Source: an uncultured Eubacteriales bacterium (lineage in GTDB: Bacteria; Bacillota; Clostridia; Oscillospirales; Acutalibacteraceae). Taken from it: a stretch of 64,000 nt of DNA. The notes under the pieces were generated by a model, which saw nothing but the letters and a program-made list of their open reading frames with translations, was not told the origin of the DNA and made no database searches. Positions 7,004 through 15,798 of this stretch are shown here, one piece after another. A program made the position numbers and the translations under genes. How positions within the stretch are numbered: the first letter of the stretch is position 1; every line of letters begins with the position of its first letter. The stretch covers positions 24,431 to 88,430 of the forward strand of contig CAKSEH010000006.1 in NCBI GenBank assembly GCA_934446475.1. Direction: 5' to 3'.

Positions 7004-9454
7004 TTATTCTCCCCTGGCTTCCTTTTCTAAAAGCTGATCCTTTGTAATCAGGACCTTTCTCGGCTTAGATCCTTCGTAAGGACCGACAACACCCCTCTGT
7101 TCCATTTCGTCGACTATCCTTGCGGCTCTTGCATATCCGAGCTTCAGTTTCCGCTGCAAAAGCGATGTCGATGCCATTCCCTGCTCTACTACCACCTTTA
7201 TCGCTTCATCAAGCATAGGATCGTCGTCCGGAGCGTCTTCTTCAAGACCCGTACGCTTTTGTTCTTCTATGGCGGCTTTGCGTTCTATTTCAACCATAAT
7301 ATCATCATCATAATCCGCATTGCCGCTCTTTTTAACAAACTCAACTACCTTTTCAACCTCTTCGTCGCTGACAAAACAACCTTGAAGTCTCTTAGGTTTT
7401 GCCGAACCGACAGGGCTGAACAGCATATCTCCCCTTCCGAGAAGCTTTTCGGCGCCGCTTGAATCGAGTATCGTTCGACTGTCTATCTGCGATGAAACCG
7501 CAAAGGCTATACGGGTGGGAATGTTTGCTTTAATAACACCGGTCACGACATTTACAGACGGTCTCTGTGTTGCTATAAGCAGGTGTATACCCGCAGCTCT
7601 CGCTTTTGCTGCAATTCGGTTTATTGAATCTTCAACCTCTCTCGGTGCTGTCATCATAAGGTCGGCAAGCTCATCTATTATAATAACGATATGAGGCATT
7701 TTTTTAACCTCGGGCTCGTTCTTCAAGGTATCTACAAGTTTGTTATATCCGGCTATATCACGAACGCATCTGTCGGCAAACATCTGATAACGCTTTTCCA
7801 TCTCACTGACCGCCCAACCGAGTGCGCCTGCAGCCTTTCTCGGTTCTGTTACAACCGGAATAAGAAGGTGCGGTATACCGTTATATACGCCCAGTTCGAC
7901 AACCTTCGGGTCTATCATAAGAAGTTTAACATCCTCAGGAGTTGCCTTATAGAGAATACTCATTATAAACGAATTTATGCAAACCGATTTGCCCGAACCG
8001 GTTGCACCTGCAATAAGACCGTGCGGCATCTTTGCAATATCCGTTACCACTACGTTGCCGCCTATATCCTTACCCATAGCAACCGTAAGTTTGCTCTTTG
8101 ACGCATTAAACGCAGGTGACTCAATAATTTCTCTTATAGAGACAACCGAACTTGTTTTATTGGGGACCTCTATTCCGACAGCCGCTTTGTTCGGTATCGG
8201 CGCTTCGATACGCACACCGGCAGCCGCAAGGCTGAGAGCAATATCATCGGCAAGACCCGTAATTTTACTTATTTTAACGCCGGCACAGGGTTGGAGTTCA
8301 TACCTCGTAACCGTAGGTCCTCTGCTTATATCGACAATTCTCGTTTCAACGCCGAAACTTTTAAGTGTCGCCACAAGACGCTCGGCAGTATTATCAAGCT
8401 CAGCTGCGAGAGCCTTTGCGTTGGAATGAGGATTTTGATTAAGGAGATCAATAGGCGGAAATTTATATTTAAAATCGCTCCCCTGCAAAGCTATTGCTTC
8501 GGCAACAACTTCTTTTTCTTTATCAAAATCAACCTCGATTTTTTCTGCGTTCTCATTGTTCTCTATGTGCTCGGGTTCACTCTCCGCTTTTGCCGCCTCA
8601 ATGGCATTATCAATATCGGATTGTTTTTCCCCGGGGGGTTCGGAAATCTCCGTTTTATCTTCCGTAACCTTATCGTAATAGGTGTCGACTACCTTTTTTT
8701 GCATCTCATCCGGTGTAAGTTCCTTTTTCTTGCGTTTCTCGGGGATATCATCGACCGGAATATCGGGATTAAAGCCCTTAACGACCTTTATCTTAGGCTT
8801 TTTCCCGTTGTTATCCTCTTCGGGCAAAGGAGAAGGTTCTTCCCTATCATTTCTTAATTTATACGCATTTTCCGCTTGTTCGGAAACGGCCTTGACCGGT
8901 TTTGCGACCGCTTTAAAGAATGAAACGAGAGTGGTTCCCGTTATAATCATAACAAAAACAAAAATAAGGATAATGAGCGTTATTGCAGCAGGAGTTTTTC
9001 CGAATGCCGCTCCTAACGGATGACTCAACAAAGCTCCGAAAACTCCGCCGCCTTTTACAGCCTCAGCAACCTTATCTCCGGCAGACCACACTGTCTTTAT
9101 ATGCTCGGTGAAAGTGAGTGTATCGGTAAAAATTGCAAACTCGTCAATAACCGCACCTATAAGCCAGACGAGCACTCCCGTTTCGGTAATCTTTGCCGAA
9201 ACCGAAGAGGAATCCCTATCAAGCGCTATTATTACCGCAACTATGCCGAGCAAGGGCGGATATATAAATGCCGTAACACCGAATGTGCTGAACATAAAAC
9301 AGTGCATAACGGTCCAAACATTTTTTCCCGGAATAAGCACTATGCACATAAGGAAAACAGCCGCCGCAAACAATATTACAGCGCACAGCTGACGGTTAAC
9401 CGTGTTTTTGTTTGTTGCGGGCGCCGTTGCCTTTTTCTTTTTCTTTGCTGCCAT
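7004..9454 (-). CDS. ftsK: DNA translocase FtsK/SpoIIIE
   Basis: The 816-residue protein has four N-terminal membrane helices (residues about 25-190), a charged linker, and the motor domain: Walker A GATGSGKS near residue 483, Walker B IVIIIDELADLM, the ATQRP segment, and a C-terminal winged-helix gamma domain (MASTSLLQRKLKLGYARAARIVDEM in the family) that recognises polar DNA sequences. Such proteins pump chromosomal DNA through division or sporulation septa. It begins the ftsK-MBL transcription unit. As it is the only family member visible, it may serve both vegetative and sporulation roles (SpoIIIE). Confidence 0.93.
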   Translation of the reverse strand: MAAKKKKKATAPATNKNTVNRQLCAVILFAAAVFLMCIVLIPGKNVWTVMHCFMFSTFGVTAFIYPPLLGIVAVIIALDRDSSSVSAKITETGVLVWLIGAVIDEFAIFTDTLTFTEHIKTVWSAGDKVAEAVKGGGVFGALLSHPLGAAFGKTPAAITLIILIFVFVMIITGTTLVSFFKAVAKPVKAVSEQAENAYKLRNDREEPSPLPEEDNNGKKPKIKVVKGFNPDIPVDDIPEKRKKKELTPDEMQKKVVDTYYDKVTEDKTEISEPPGEKQSDIDNAIEAAKAESEPEHIENNENAEKIEVDFDKEKEVVAEAIALQGSDFKYKFPPIDLLNQNPHSNAKALAAELDNTAERLVATLKSFGVETRIVDISRGPTVTRYELQPCAGVKISKITGLADDIALSLAAAGVRIEAPIPNKAAVGIEVPNKTSSVVSIREIIESPAFNASKSKLTVAMGKDIGGNVVVTDIAKMPHGLIAGATGSGKSVCINSFIMSILYKATPEDVKLLMIDPKVVELGVYNGIPHLLIPVVTEPRKAAGALGWAVSEMEKRYQMFADRCVRDIAGYNKLVDTLKNEPEVKKMPHIVIIIDELADLMMTAPREVEDSINRIAAKARAAGIHLLIATQRPSVNVVTGVIKANIPTRIAFAVSSQIDSRTILDSSGAEKLLGRGDMLFSPVGSAKPKRLQGCFVSDEEVEKVVEFVKKSGNADYDDDIMVEIERKAAIEEQKRTGLEEDAPDDDPMLDEAIKVVVEQGMASTSLLQRKLKLGYARAARIVDEMEQRGVVGPYEGSKPRKVLITKDQLLEKEARGE

Positions 9455-9561
9455 AAAATAACCTCTTTAATTATGTATACAATATTATTATACCTTCAAG
9501 CAGGTTTATTTTCAAGCATAAAATCGGCAGCAACAAATTTACCTCAATTTTAAAGTTAATG

Positions 9562-11163
9562 TTATTGTGTCAAATAGCTCGACACCGCATATACTGTCTG
9601 CCCGTTATATTCAAGCTTAGACCAACCGTTTTCGCTGATGCCTGTGCGGGTTATATATTGACCGTTTTTAAGCGTATAAACTATCTTAGAGTCTGTTACA
9701 GAAGGTAATGTTCTTAAATTTGTTTCGGTTTTGGCGGTGATCTGTTCATTAACCGCTCGAAATTCGGTCTTTATGCCATCATCAACATGAGGCTTATATG
9801 AAAGATCGGTTGTAAGATAGCTTGTTACGGCGTAAACCGTCTTGCCTTCATAAACAAGGCGTGACCAACCCTTATCACTGAGCGCCGTACGCTGCAAAAC
9901 TGTTCCGTTTTTAAGTACACCTGCAATCTCCCCCGAAGTTGTCGGCGAAAATCTTAAATTCACTTCCTGTTTTGCGGTTACTTTATCATCTTTAGCGGTA
10001 AACGTGTTTCCGTCGATAATATCAGGTTTTTGCTCTTCTCTTGTGCTCAAATCTGTTGTGAGATAACTCGTTATAGCGTAAACCGTCTTTCCCTCATAAG
10101 CAAGGCGTGACCAACCGTTTTTACCTACTCCTGTTCTTTTGGCGACAGTCCCGTTCTTTAAAACCGCAACAACATCAAAATTAGCGCCGGCGCCCGAACG
10201 CAGGTTTACCTCGATTTTTGCCGTTACATTTTCATCGACATCGGTATATAAAAGCTCACTTTGAGTTTTCGGAGGTTTTGCGGCTGTGATTTTTACCGTA
10301 TCGTCCTTAGGTGTCTGTAATTTCTTTTCAAAATATGATACTACCATATCACAATTACCCTCAACACCCGGAAGAACGCCTTTATTGGTATATTGCCACA
10401 TATCATATTTGCCGTTATAATCGGGTTTTGGGCTTTGCGGATACGGCGGATTTTTATATTGCGCTATCCATATTTTATATTTTTTCTCAATTTCTGTTAT
10501 GTTAAAGGCAGTATTATCCTCAAGATCGGTCTTAGAACCGTAAAACATACCGTCGTAACCGGATTTTTTTACAGTGTCTAAAAAGGCGGCAGCATTTTGT
10601 GTCCGTTGCTCTGCAGTCAGATTATACATACGACTGTCACTGTTCCTGAACCCCTCACAGTCATAAACCACAGGATAAGATATTTGATAACCTTTTATTT
10701 CCGAAACGGTCCACTGTGCTTCCTCTGTGGCTTCGTTTTGATTTACTGCCGTAGAGAAAAAATATACGCCTACAAGAACACCTGCCTTTTGAGCCTGCTG
10801 TATATTATAGTCGGCATTACTATCTCTGTAAAGTCTTCCGTTTTCAGCACGATATCCTATACGGATTATTGCAAAATCTATCCCTGCATTTTTAACCTTT
10901 TGCCAATCTATTTTGCCCTGCCATTTTGAAACATCAATGCCGTTTTGCAATCCTTCCTTATTTTCAATTGCGGCAAAATCCACCTTTGCGCCATCATCAG
11001 TCTGAGAATTTTCAATATTCTCCGGATCCTTTGTATCATCACCGTCAGCAATACTGAATTCAATATTAACAGGTTCTTTTTTTGATTTTTCACTGCAGCC
11101 GACTGTTAACAGCAATACTAAAACAGATAACAGCGCCGTAATTCTTTTAAAATGGGAATTCAT
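9562..11163 (-). CDS. GH25 lysozyme-like lipoprotein with three SH3b repeats
   Basis: A 533-residue secreted lipoprotein. The signal ends in the lipobox LTVGC (Cys about residue 23). A GH25 muramidase domain follows: GIDVSKWQGKIDW, GVYFFS, the catalytic VYDCEGF, IWIAQY and DMWQYT. Three C-terminal SH3b repeats of about 70 residues each contain NLR...LKNG...GWS.L.Y.G.TVYA.(T/S)SYLT; repeats 1 and 2 are almost identical at the DNA level in places. GH25 enzymes cleave the MurNAc-GlcNAc bond, and the SH3b modules should anchor the enzyme to peptidoglycan, so a wall-remodelling role is likely. It is transcribed alone. Confidence 0.92.
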   Translation of the reverse strand: MNSHFKRITALLSVLVLLLTVGCSEKSKKEPVNIEFSIADGDDTKDPENIENSQTDDGAKVDFAAIENKEGLQNGIDVSKWQGKIDWQKVKNAGIDFAIIRIGYRAENGRLYRDSNADYNIQQAQKAGVLVGVYFFSTAVNQNEATEEAQWTVSEIKGYQISYPVVYDCEGFRNSDSRMYNLTAEQRTQNAAAFLDTVKKSGYDGMFYGSKTDLEDNTAFNITEIEKKYKIWIAQYKNPPYPQSPKPDYNGKYDMWQYTNKGVLPGVEGNCDMVVSYFEKKLQTPKDDTVKITAAKPPKTQSELLYTDVDENVTAKIEVNLRSGAGANFDVVAVLKNGTVAKRTGVGKNGWSRLAYEGKTVYAITSYLTTDLSTREEQKPDIIDGNTFTAKDDKVTAKQEVNLRFSPTTSGEIAGVLKNGTVLQRTALSDKGWSRLVYEGKTVYAVTSYLTTDLSYKPHVDDGIKTEFRAVNEQITAKTETNLRTLPSVTDSKIVYTLKNGQYITRTGISENGWSKLEYNGQTVYAVSSYLTQ

Positions 11164-11431
11164 AAGTCTATTTTCCTTTTCACTCTATATTTTCGTCATA
11201 CATTTTAAAACTGACAGCAGACCCAACAACAGTCAACAAAAACCTTCTGATATGTAAAACGAAAACAATTTATATTTAGATTACAAAAACTTAAATTTAA
11301 ACACAAAGCCAAGTGCCAAATACATATAGGACGGCTTTACCGCTCGCCGCAAAAAAGTGCCGACGGTTTGAGGTTATTATAACATATTCTTCGCATTCTG
11401 ACAATTCCGATAAATTTGCTCTTTTATTTTT

Positions 11432-11468
11432 AAAATCGGCGGCTCCCGATTTTATTCGGGATTGCCGC
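11432..11468 (-). terminator. Terminator overlapping the end of the tepA-like gene
   Basis: On the minus strand GGCGGC...TCCCGA pairs with TCGGGAGCCGCC (11468-11455 and 11447-11436), one small bulge, then a T-rich tail. The hairpin includes the last sense codons and the stop codon. Confidence 0.75.
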
Positions 11469-12141
11469 CTTCTATCATTTTATAAAGACTTTCTATAACA
11501 TCGTTAAGACTTCCGAGCGAATCGATAAGTCCTTCGCTTACCGCCTTTTCTCCGCTTAAAACCGAACCGACATCGGTCACCATTTCACCGGTGTTCATCA
11601 TAAGCTCGGTAAATCTCTCTTCGCTGATTTTTGAGTTTTTGGATACGAATTCGGTTATTCTTTGCTGCATTCGAGCAAAATGATTCATAGTTTGAGGAAC
11701 CCCTATAACAAGGCCTGTCATTCTCACGGGATGCACCGTCATAGTTGCGGATGGCGCTATAAAGGATTTTTTACCCGCAACGGCAAGCGGAACGCCTATT
11801 GAATGTCCGCCGCCGAGAACATAGGTCACCGTAGGTTTTTTCATTCCGGATATAAGTTCCGCTATCGCAAGACCTGCCTCAACATCACCGCCTACGGTAT
11901 TTAAAATTATGAGCAAGCCTTCTATATCGGGGTCCTGTTCGATTGCGACAAGCTGCGGTATGACGTGTTCGTATTTGGTGGTTTTACTCTGTTCGGGCAA
12001 AGTGTTATGACCTTCTATCTCCCCTATAACCGTAAGGCAAAAAATATGGTGCTTGCCTTTAAAAGCTTTTGCCGCTCCCATTTTTTCTATAAGTTCAAGT
12101 TCTTCGTTTAACTCTTCTTTTGAATTTTCTTTATCAGACAT
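11452..12141 (-). CDS. ClpP-class serine protease, TepA/YmfB-like
   Basis: The 229-residue cytosolic protein belongs to the ClpP/crotonase fold proteases close to Bacillus YmfB/TepA. Visible are ILNTVGGDVEAGLAIAE (oxyanion strand), the nucleophile Ser in GGGHSIGVPLA, the His in MTVHPVRM, and a late Asp in VTDVGSVLSGEKA. There is no N-terminal propeptide or Clp-ATPase docking feature. TepA-type proteins have been linked to processing during protein export or sporulation. The start codon is embedded in a 10-bp inverted repeat (see 12138-12174), unusual for this family. Upstream lies ftsK-related envelope DNA but no shared operon. Confidence 0.85.
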   Translation of the reverse strand: MSDKENSKEELNEELELIEKMGAAKAFKGKHHIFCLTVIGEIEGHNTLPEQSKTTKYEHVIPQLVAIEQDPDIEGLLIILNTVGGDVEAGLAIAELISGMKKPTVTYVLGGGHSIGVPLAVAGKKSFIAPSATMTVHPVRMTGLVIGVPQTMNHFARMQQRITEFVSKNSKISEERFTELMMNTGEMVTDVGSVLSGEKAVSEGLIDSLGSLNDVIESLYKMIEGGNPE

Positions 12142-12174
12142 ACTATCCTTATCCTTTCTTTTCTGATAGTATGT
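12138..12174 (-). promoter_or_regulatory. Start-codon-sequestering hairpin in the tepA leader
   Basis: On the transcript, ACATACTATC (12174-12165) and GATAGTATGT (12147-12138) form a perfect 10-bp stem. The 3' arm contains the ATG, and the 17-base loop holds the AAAGGATAAGG ribosome-binding region. This could limit translation or, as double-stranded DNA, act as an operator. Confidence 0.5.
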
Positions 12175-12240
12175 GCATAAAATAAAGAGTTTATAGAGAA
12201 AATTCCGGATTTATTGCCTGAGATTGAAATTAAAAAGCAC

Positions 12241-12269
12241 TTGACGGCAACAATATAACAAATTAAAAT
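12241..12269 (+). promoter_or_regulatory. Candidate promoter of the acetyltransferase gene
   Basis: TTGACG (12241-12246), 17-base spacer, TAAAAT (12264-12269). The start codon at 12288 would leave a leader of only about a dozen bases. Confidence 0.5.
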
Positions 12270-12287
12270 GAACCTGTGGTGATTAAA

Positions 12288-12902
12288 ATGAGTAATATTA
12301 AAGATTTACATTCCGAGAAAATATATTTTCCTTCCGATCCTGAAATATCCGAAATGCAGGAAAAATGTCTTGAAAAGCTTTATGATTTTAACGCAACAAG
12401 ACCGTCACAGGCAAAACTGCGTGCACAAATGCTTAAGGATATGTTTGCGGATATAGGAGAAAACTGCTGGATTGAACCGCCGCTGCACGCTAATTGGGCG
12501 GGGAAATTCGTACATTTCGGCGATAACATATATGCAAACTTCAATCTTACGCTTGTTGATGACACTCACATATATGTGGGAAGCAATACTATGTTCGGAC
12601 CTAATGTAACCCTTGCAACCGCCGGTCATCCCGTTTTGCCAGAACTCAGAGAAAAACAATACCAGTTCAATATGCCGATCACCATAGGCAAAAACTGCTG
12701 GATAGGCGCAGGAGCAGTCATACTGCCGGGAATAACAATAGGCGATAATTCGGTTATCGGAGCGGGAAGCGTCGTAACAAAGGATATACCCGAAAATTCA
12801 GTTGCGGTGGGCAACCCCTGCAAAGTGCTCAGAAAAATCGACGAGCGAGACAAAGAATACTATTTTAAAGACAGAAAAATCAAAGGGAATATTATAGAGT
12901 AA
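12288..12902 (+). CDS. Maltose/galactoside O-acetyltransferase-like hexapeptide protein
   Basis: A 204-residue protein of the LacA/Maa group that transfers acetyl from acetyl-CoA to a sugar hydroxyl. Left-handed beta-helix hexapeptide repeats dominate residues 60-190 (VDDTHIYVGSNTMFGPNV, then ITIGKNCWIGAGAVILPG and GDNSVIGAGSVV); the catalytic His is in TAGHP. The N-terminal helical Maa domain is present. ATG 12288 is preferred over GTG 12276 because GTGGTGA serves as the ribosome-binding site. It is a single-gene unit ending at a bidirectional terminator; the sugar is unknown. Confidence 0.9.
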   Translation: MSNIKDLHSEKIYFPSDPEISEMQEKCLEKLYDFNATRPSQAKLRAQMLKDMFADIGENCWIEPPLHANWAGKFVHFGDNIYANFNLTLVDDTHIYVGSNTMFGPNVTLATAGHPVLPELREKQYQFNMPITIGKNCWIGAGAVILPGITIGDNSVIGAGSVVTKDIPENSVAVGNPCKVLRKIDERDKEYYFKDRKIKGNIIE

Positions 12903-12992
12903 ATTTAAAGTCTCAAAACAACGGAATTCACTGAAATCATTATATAAAAGTTAATTGAGAATAAAAACATATAATACTTTTTATTTATTATG

Positions 12993-13024
12993 TAACGGGC
13001 GAAATGATTTCGCCCGTTATTTTT
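12993..13024 (+). terminator. Terminator between acetyltransferase and spoIVB
   Basis: TAACGGGCGAAA (12993-13004) pairs perfectly with TTTCGCCCGTTA (13008-13019), followed by a T run on the plus strand. It lies three bases after the converging spoIVB stop and may act for both. Confidence 0.8.
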
Positions 13025-14267
13025 ATGACGCTTTTTTCAATTCGTTTGTTTCGGCTGCCGTCTGTGCCTCTTTCAGCATATTTTCCGCAAAAATTCCGTA
13101 ACCGGTTTTCGGGTCATCTATAAGAACGTGAGTTAAAGCGCCTATCAGCTTTCCGTTTTGAATTATGGGGGAACCGCTCATTCCCTGTACTATTCCGCCT
13201 GTCACCGACAGCAGTTCTGGGTCGGTTATTTTAACCGTAAGATTTTGTGTTGAAGAGCGATAGTTTGCCGTGCGTTTTTTTATTTCGCAGGAATAGAGTT
13301 TAGGTTTATTTCCGTCAACTGTGCAAAGAACCTGAGCTGCGCCGTCCTTAATTTCCTGTTTGAGAGCAATTTCCGTAAGAGTTGCCCCGTCCACATTGCC
13401 CTTTAATGTGCCGTAAACACCGCTTTCGCAATTCTTTTTTATATCCGATATAACGCTGTAACCGAATTTGCCCTTAAGCTCGCCGGGATTACCGTTTTCG
13501 CCTTTTGAGACACCTACTATTGACGCCTCGACAAGTTCTCCGCAATCAAGGATTAAAAGTTTTCCGGTATCGCTGTCGCATATTCCGTGTCCGAGACCGC
13601 AAACTATATTGTCGGCAGGGCTGTAAAATGTAAGCGTACCTATTCCGGCGGAACTGTCCCTCACCCATATTCCGGCGTGATATGCGCCGTCCTCATCGGA
13701 CTTAACCGGTGTCAAAGTAAACTCAAGATTCTGCTTATCCCTTATTATCTCAAGCTTCATATCCGAACCGAGACTGCCTTGAACAAGCTCCGAAAGTTCC
13801 TCATTTCCGGATATTTTTTTACCGTTGACCGTTTTTATATAATCCCCGACCTTAAGTCCTGCTTTTTTTGCAGGATTTAAAGTTTTGCCGCCGCTTACAA
13901 CGCCCGAAAGTTCAATAACAAGAACACCGTCGGTATATATTTTCATACCGAAAGGATTTCCGAGCACCGAAACATACATTTCATCCACTATCTCAACTTT
14001 GGCGGTTGAATAAGGTATTACCCCGAAAAGCTTTAAATCCACATCATATATCTCGCCGACATCTCCCTGCGTGCTTTGTGACATTTTAAGTCCGTTATAT
14101 TCGGCTGTTACGGGAATATTGCTTGCTATTTCAAGCGGCTGACCCTTCGTCACTTTATATGAGTCCGATATCTGTCCGCTCACGGCAAAAAACGAGGCGA
14201 ACACTCCTATACTGAGCACAAGACATATTGAAAATACCGTTTTTACGGCAATTCTTATTTTTTTCAT
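13023..14267 (-). CDS. spoIVB: SpoIVB peptidase, sporulation checkpoint protease
   Basis: SpoIVB is secreted from the forespore and cleaves SpoIVFA to trigger sigma-K activation in the mother cell. The 414-residue protein has an N-terminal membrane anchor (VFSICLVLSIGVFASFF), a PDZ domain (about residues 100-190, KKAGLKVGDYIKTVNG), and an S55 protease domain with the His in GLGHGICD and the Ser in GMSGSPI, plus the GALTHVL strand. ATG 14267 is preferred over the longer GTG frame because GGGAAG precedes it. A weak SigF/G-like match (GTTTT-15-GGTAAAGAT on the minus strand upstream) is present. No spoIVFA or sigK is in the window. Confidence 0.93.
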   Translation of the reverse strand: MKKIRIAVKTVFSICLVLSIGVFASFFAVSGQISDSYKVTKGQPLEIASNIPVTAEYNGLKMSQSTQGDVGEIYDVDLKLFGVIPYSTAKVEIVDEMYVSVLGNPFGMKIYTDGVLVIELSGVVSGGKTLNPAKKAGLKVGDYIKTVNGKKISGNEELSELVQGSLGSDMKLEIIRDKQNLEFTLTPVKSDEDGAYHAGIWVRDSSAGIGTLTFYSPADNIVCGLGHGICDSDTGKLLILDCGELVEASIVGVSKGENGNPGELKGKFGYSVISDIKKNCESGVYGTLKGNVDGATLTEIALKQEIKDGAAQVLCTVDGNKPKLYSCEIKKRTANYRSSTQNLTVKITDPELLSVTGGIVQGMSGSPIIQNGKLIGALTHVLIDDPKTGYGIFAENMLKEAQTAAETNELKKAS

Positions 14268-14315
14268 TTCTTCACTTCCCTTTGTTATCTTTACCACGAA
14301 TTTTAATTTTAAAAC

Positions 14316-14361
14316 ATAAAAAATAAAGATACATAAAGCAAAATCGCTTTATGTATCTTTA
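14316..14361 (-). terminator. Terminator of htrA (AT-rich, 16-bp stem)
   Basis: A perfect 16-bp inverted repeat, 14324-14339 with 14346-14361 (TAAAGATACATAAAGC and complement), followed on the minus strand by a T-rich tail ending about 14316. It separates htrA from spoIVB. Confidence 0.8.
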
Positions 14362-14397
14362 AATATTTAAATATAATAATTTTAAAAAATTTAAAAA

Positions 14398-15786
14398 TTA
14401 CTCACCGTCGGGAAAATCAAATGTGCCACCCGAAGAACTGCCCGAATCAGAACCTGAGTTTTTATCTTCCGCTCCCGACGAAGAAGCAAAAGGATCTGCC
14501 GTAGAATAGCTTGACTCGCCGATATTAGCCTTAAGCACAACATTATATACGGTAGAAACTCCCTTTTGCGAAAGAACGGTAAGCGTTATTTTATCCCCCG
14601 CTTTTGAAGATTCAATAATATCGAGAACAGTATCGTCACTTGTTATAAGCTCACCGTTGATATGGGTTATCATATCTCCTGCGACAACTTTACCCGAAAT
14701 ATCGCTGTCAGAGCTTACGGTGGCTATCAAAAGACCGGTACTCTCATAATTCATAAGATACTGCGTTACGGAATTCACTTCTGTATATGTTATTCCGAGC
14801 TTTGCCCTGTCAAGCACCTTGCCCGATTTTATTAACTGTTCAACCACTCTTTTAACAGTGTTTGAAGGTATCGCAAATCCGAAGGCTTCATAATCCTCTC
14901 CCACGAGCTTAGAAGTTGTAACGCCGATGACCTGACCGTACATATTGCAGAGTGCACCGCCCGAATTGCCGGGGTTTATGGCACTGTCCGTCTGAATCAT
15001 ACTTGCGGAATATCCGGAATTTGATTTAACCCTTCTTCCAGTGAGAGATACAACCCCGCTTGTTATTGACGATTTCCCCGTTGCATCGCTTGGACGGCCG
15101 ATTGCCACAACATTTTCTCCGCAGACGATTTCACTCGGGTCACCGAACTGAGGAACTTCAAGCTCCGAAACATTTTTAATTTTCAAAACCGCAAGGTCGC
15201 TCACCTGATCGCCTGCGACATACTCGGCGTCGTACTCGCTGCCGTCATACATAAAGACTTTAAACATAGGCGACGGAACAGAGGCGTACATATGGTCATT
15301 TGATATTATATAGCCGTCCTTTGAATAAATGATGCCTGAGACATCGCTCATCTTTCCTGCTTTATTATAAACCCTTATTCCGACTATTGACTTGTTAAGT
15401 TTCTGATATACCTGTGCCGGTGTATATTCGTCTTCGTTTTTAGGCTTTGAAGCAAGGTTAAGCGACCGATAATCATTCGCTGCGGTTTTCTTTACACCGA
15501 AAACATAACCGACGGCACAAGCCCCCGTTAGTAATATTACAGCCGCCATAACAAGAGAAAAAATCTTTATTCCCTTCGACGTTCCGCCGCCCTTTTTATG
15601 CTTATAATCACCTGCAGGAGTAAATTCCACCTTATTAAGCGTTGAGGCAAAAGGGCCTGCAGTATTATCGGTTTCGGCAGCCGAATCGATCTGATCCGGT
15701 GTTTCTTCGCCGGACGGCGGATCATTCTGCTCGGTATCGTTTTCGCTGTCGCCGTTTAATGCGTCAATATCATTAAAATTGTTCAT
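14398..15786 (-). CDS. htrA: HtrA/DegP-like membrane-anchored serine protease
   Basis: The 462-residue protein has an acidic cytosolic N-terminus (about 70 residues), one membrane helix (IFSLVMAAVILLTGACAVGY), a trypsin-like protease domain and one PDZ domain. The triad is visible: His in IISNDHM, Asp in VSDLAVLKI, and Ser in NPGNSGGAL. It ends with a Ser/Gly-rich tail. HtrA degrades misfolded exported proteins. The histidine kinase ends 12 bp upstream, so it forms a three-gene unit with the two-component system (response regulator, kinase, htrA), which fits envelope-stress control. Confidence 0.92.
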   Translation of the reverse strand: MNNFNDIDALNGDSENDTEQNDPPSGEETPDQIDSAAETDNTAGPFASTLNKVEFTPAGDYKHKKGGGTSKGIKIFSLVMAAVILLTGACAVGYVFGVKKTAANDYRSLNLASKPKNEDEYTPAQVYQKLNKSIVGIRVYNKAGKMSDVSGIIYSKDGYIISNDHMYASVPSPMFKVFMYDGSEYDAEYVAGDQVSDLAVLKIKNVSELEVPQFGDPSEIVCGENVVAIGRPSDATGKSSITSGVVSLTGRRVKSNSGYSASMIQTDSAINPGNSGGALCNMYGQVIGVTTSKLVGEDYEAFGFAIPSNTVKRVVEQLIKSGKVLDRAKLGITYTEVNSVTQYLMNYESTGLLIATVSSDSDISGKVVAGDMITHINGELITSDDTVLDIIESSKAGDKITLTVLSQKGVSTVYNVVLKANIGESSYSTADPFASSSGAEDKNSGSDSGSSSGGTFDFPDGE

Positions 15787-15798
15787 ACATTCATCCTC

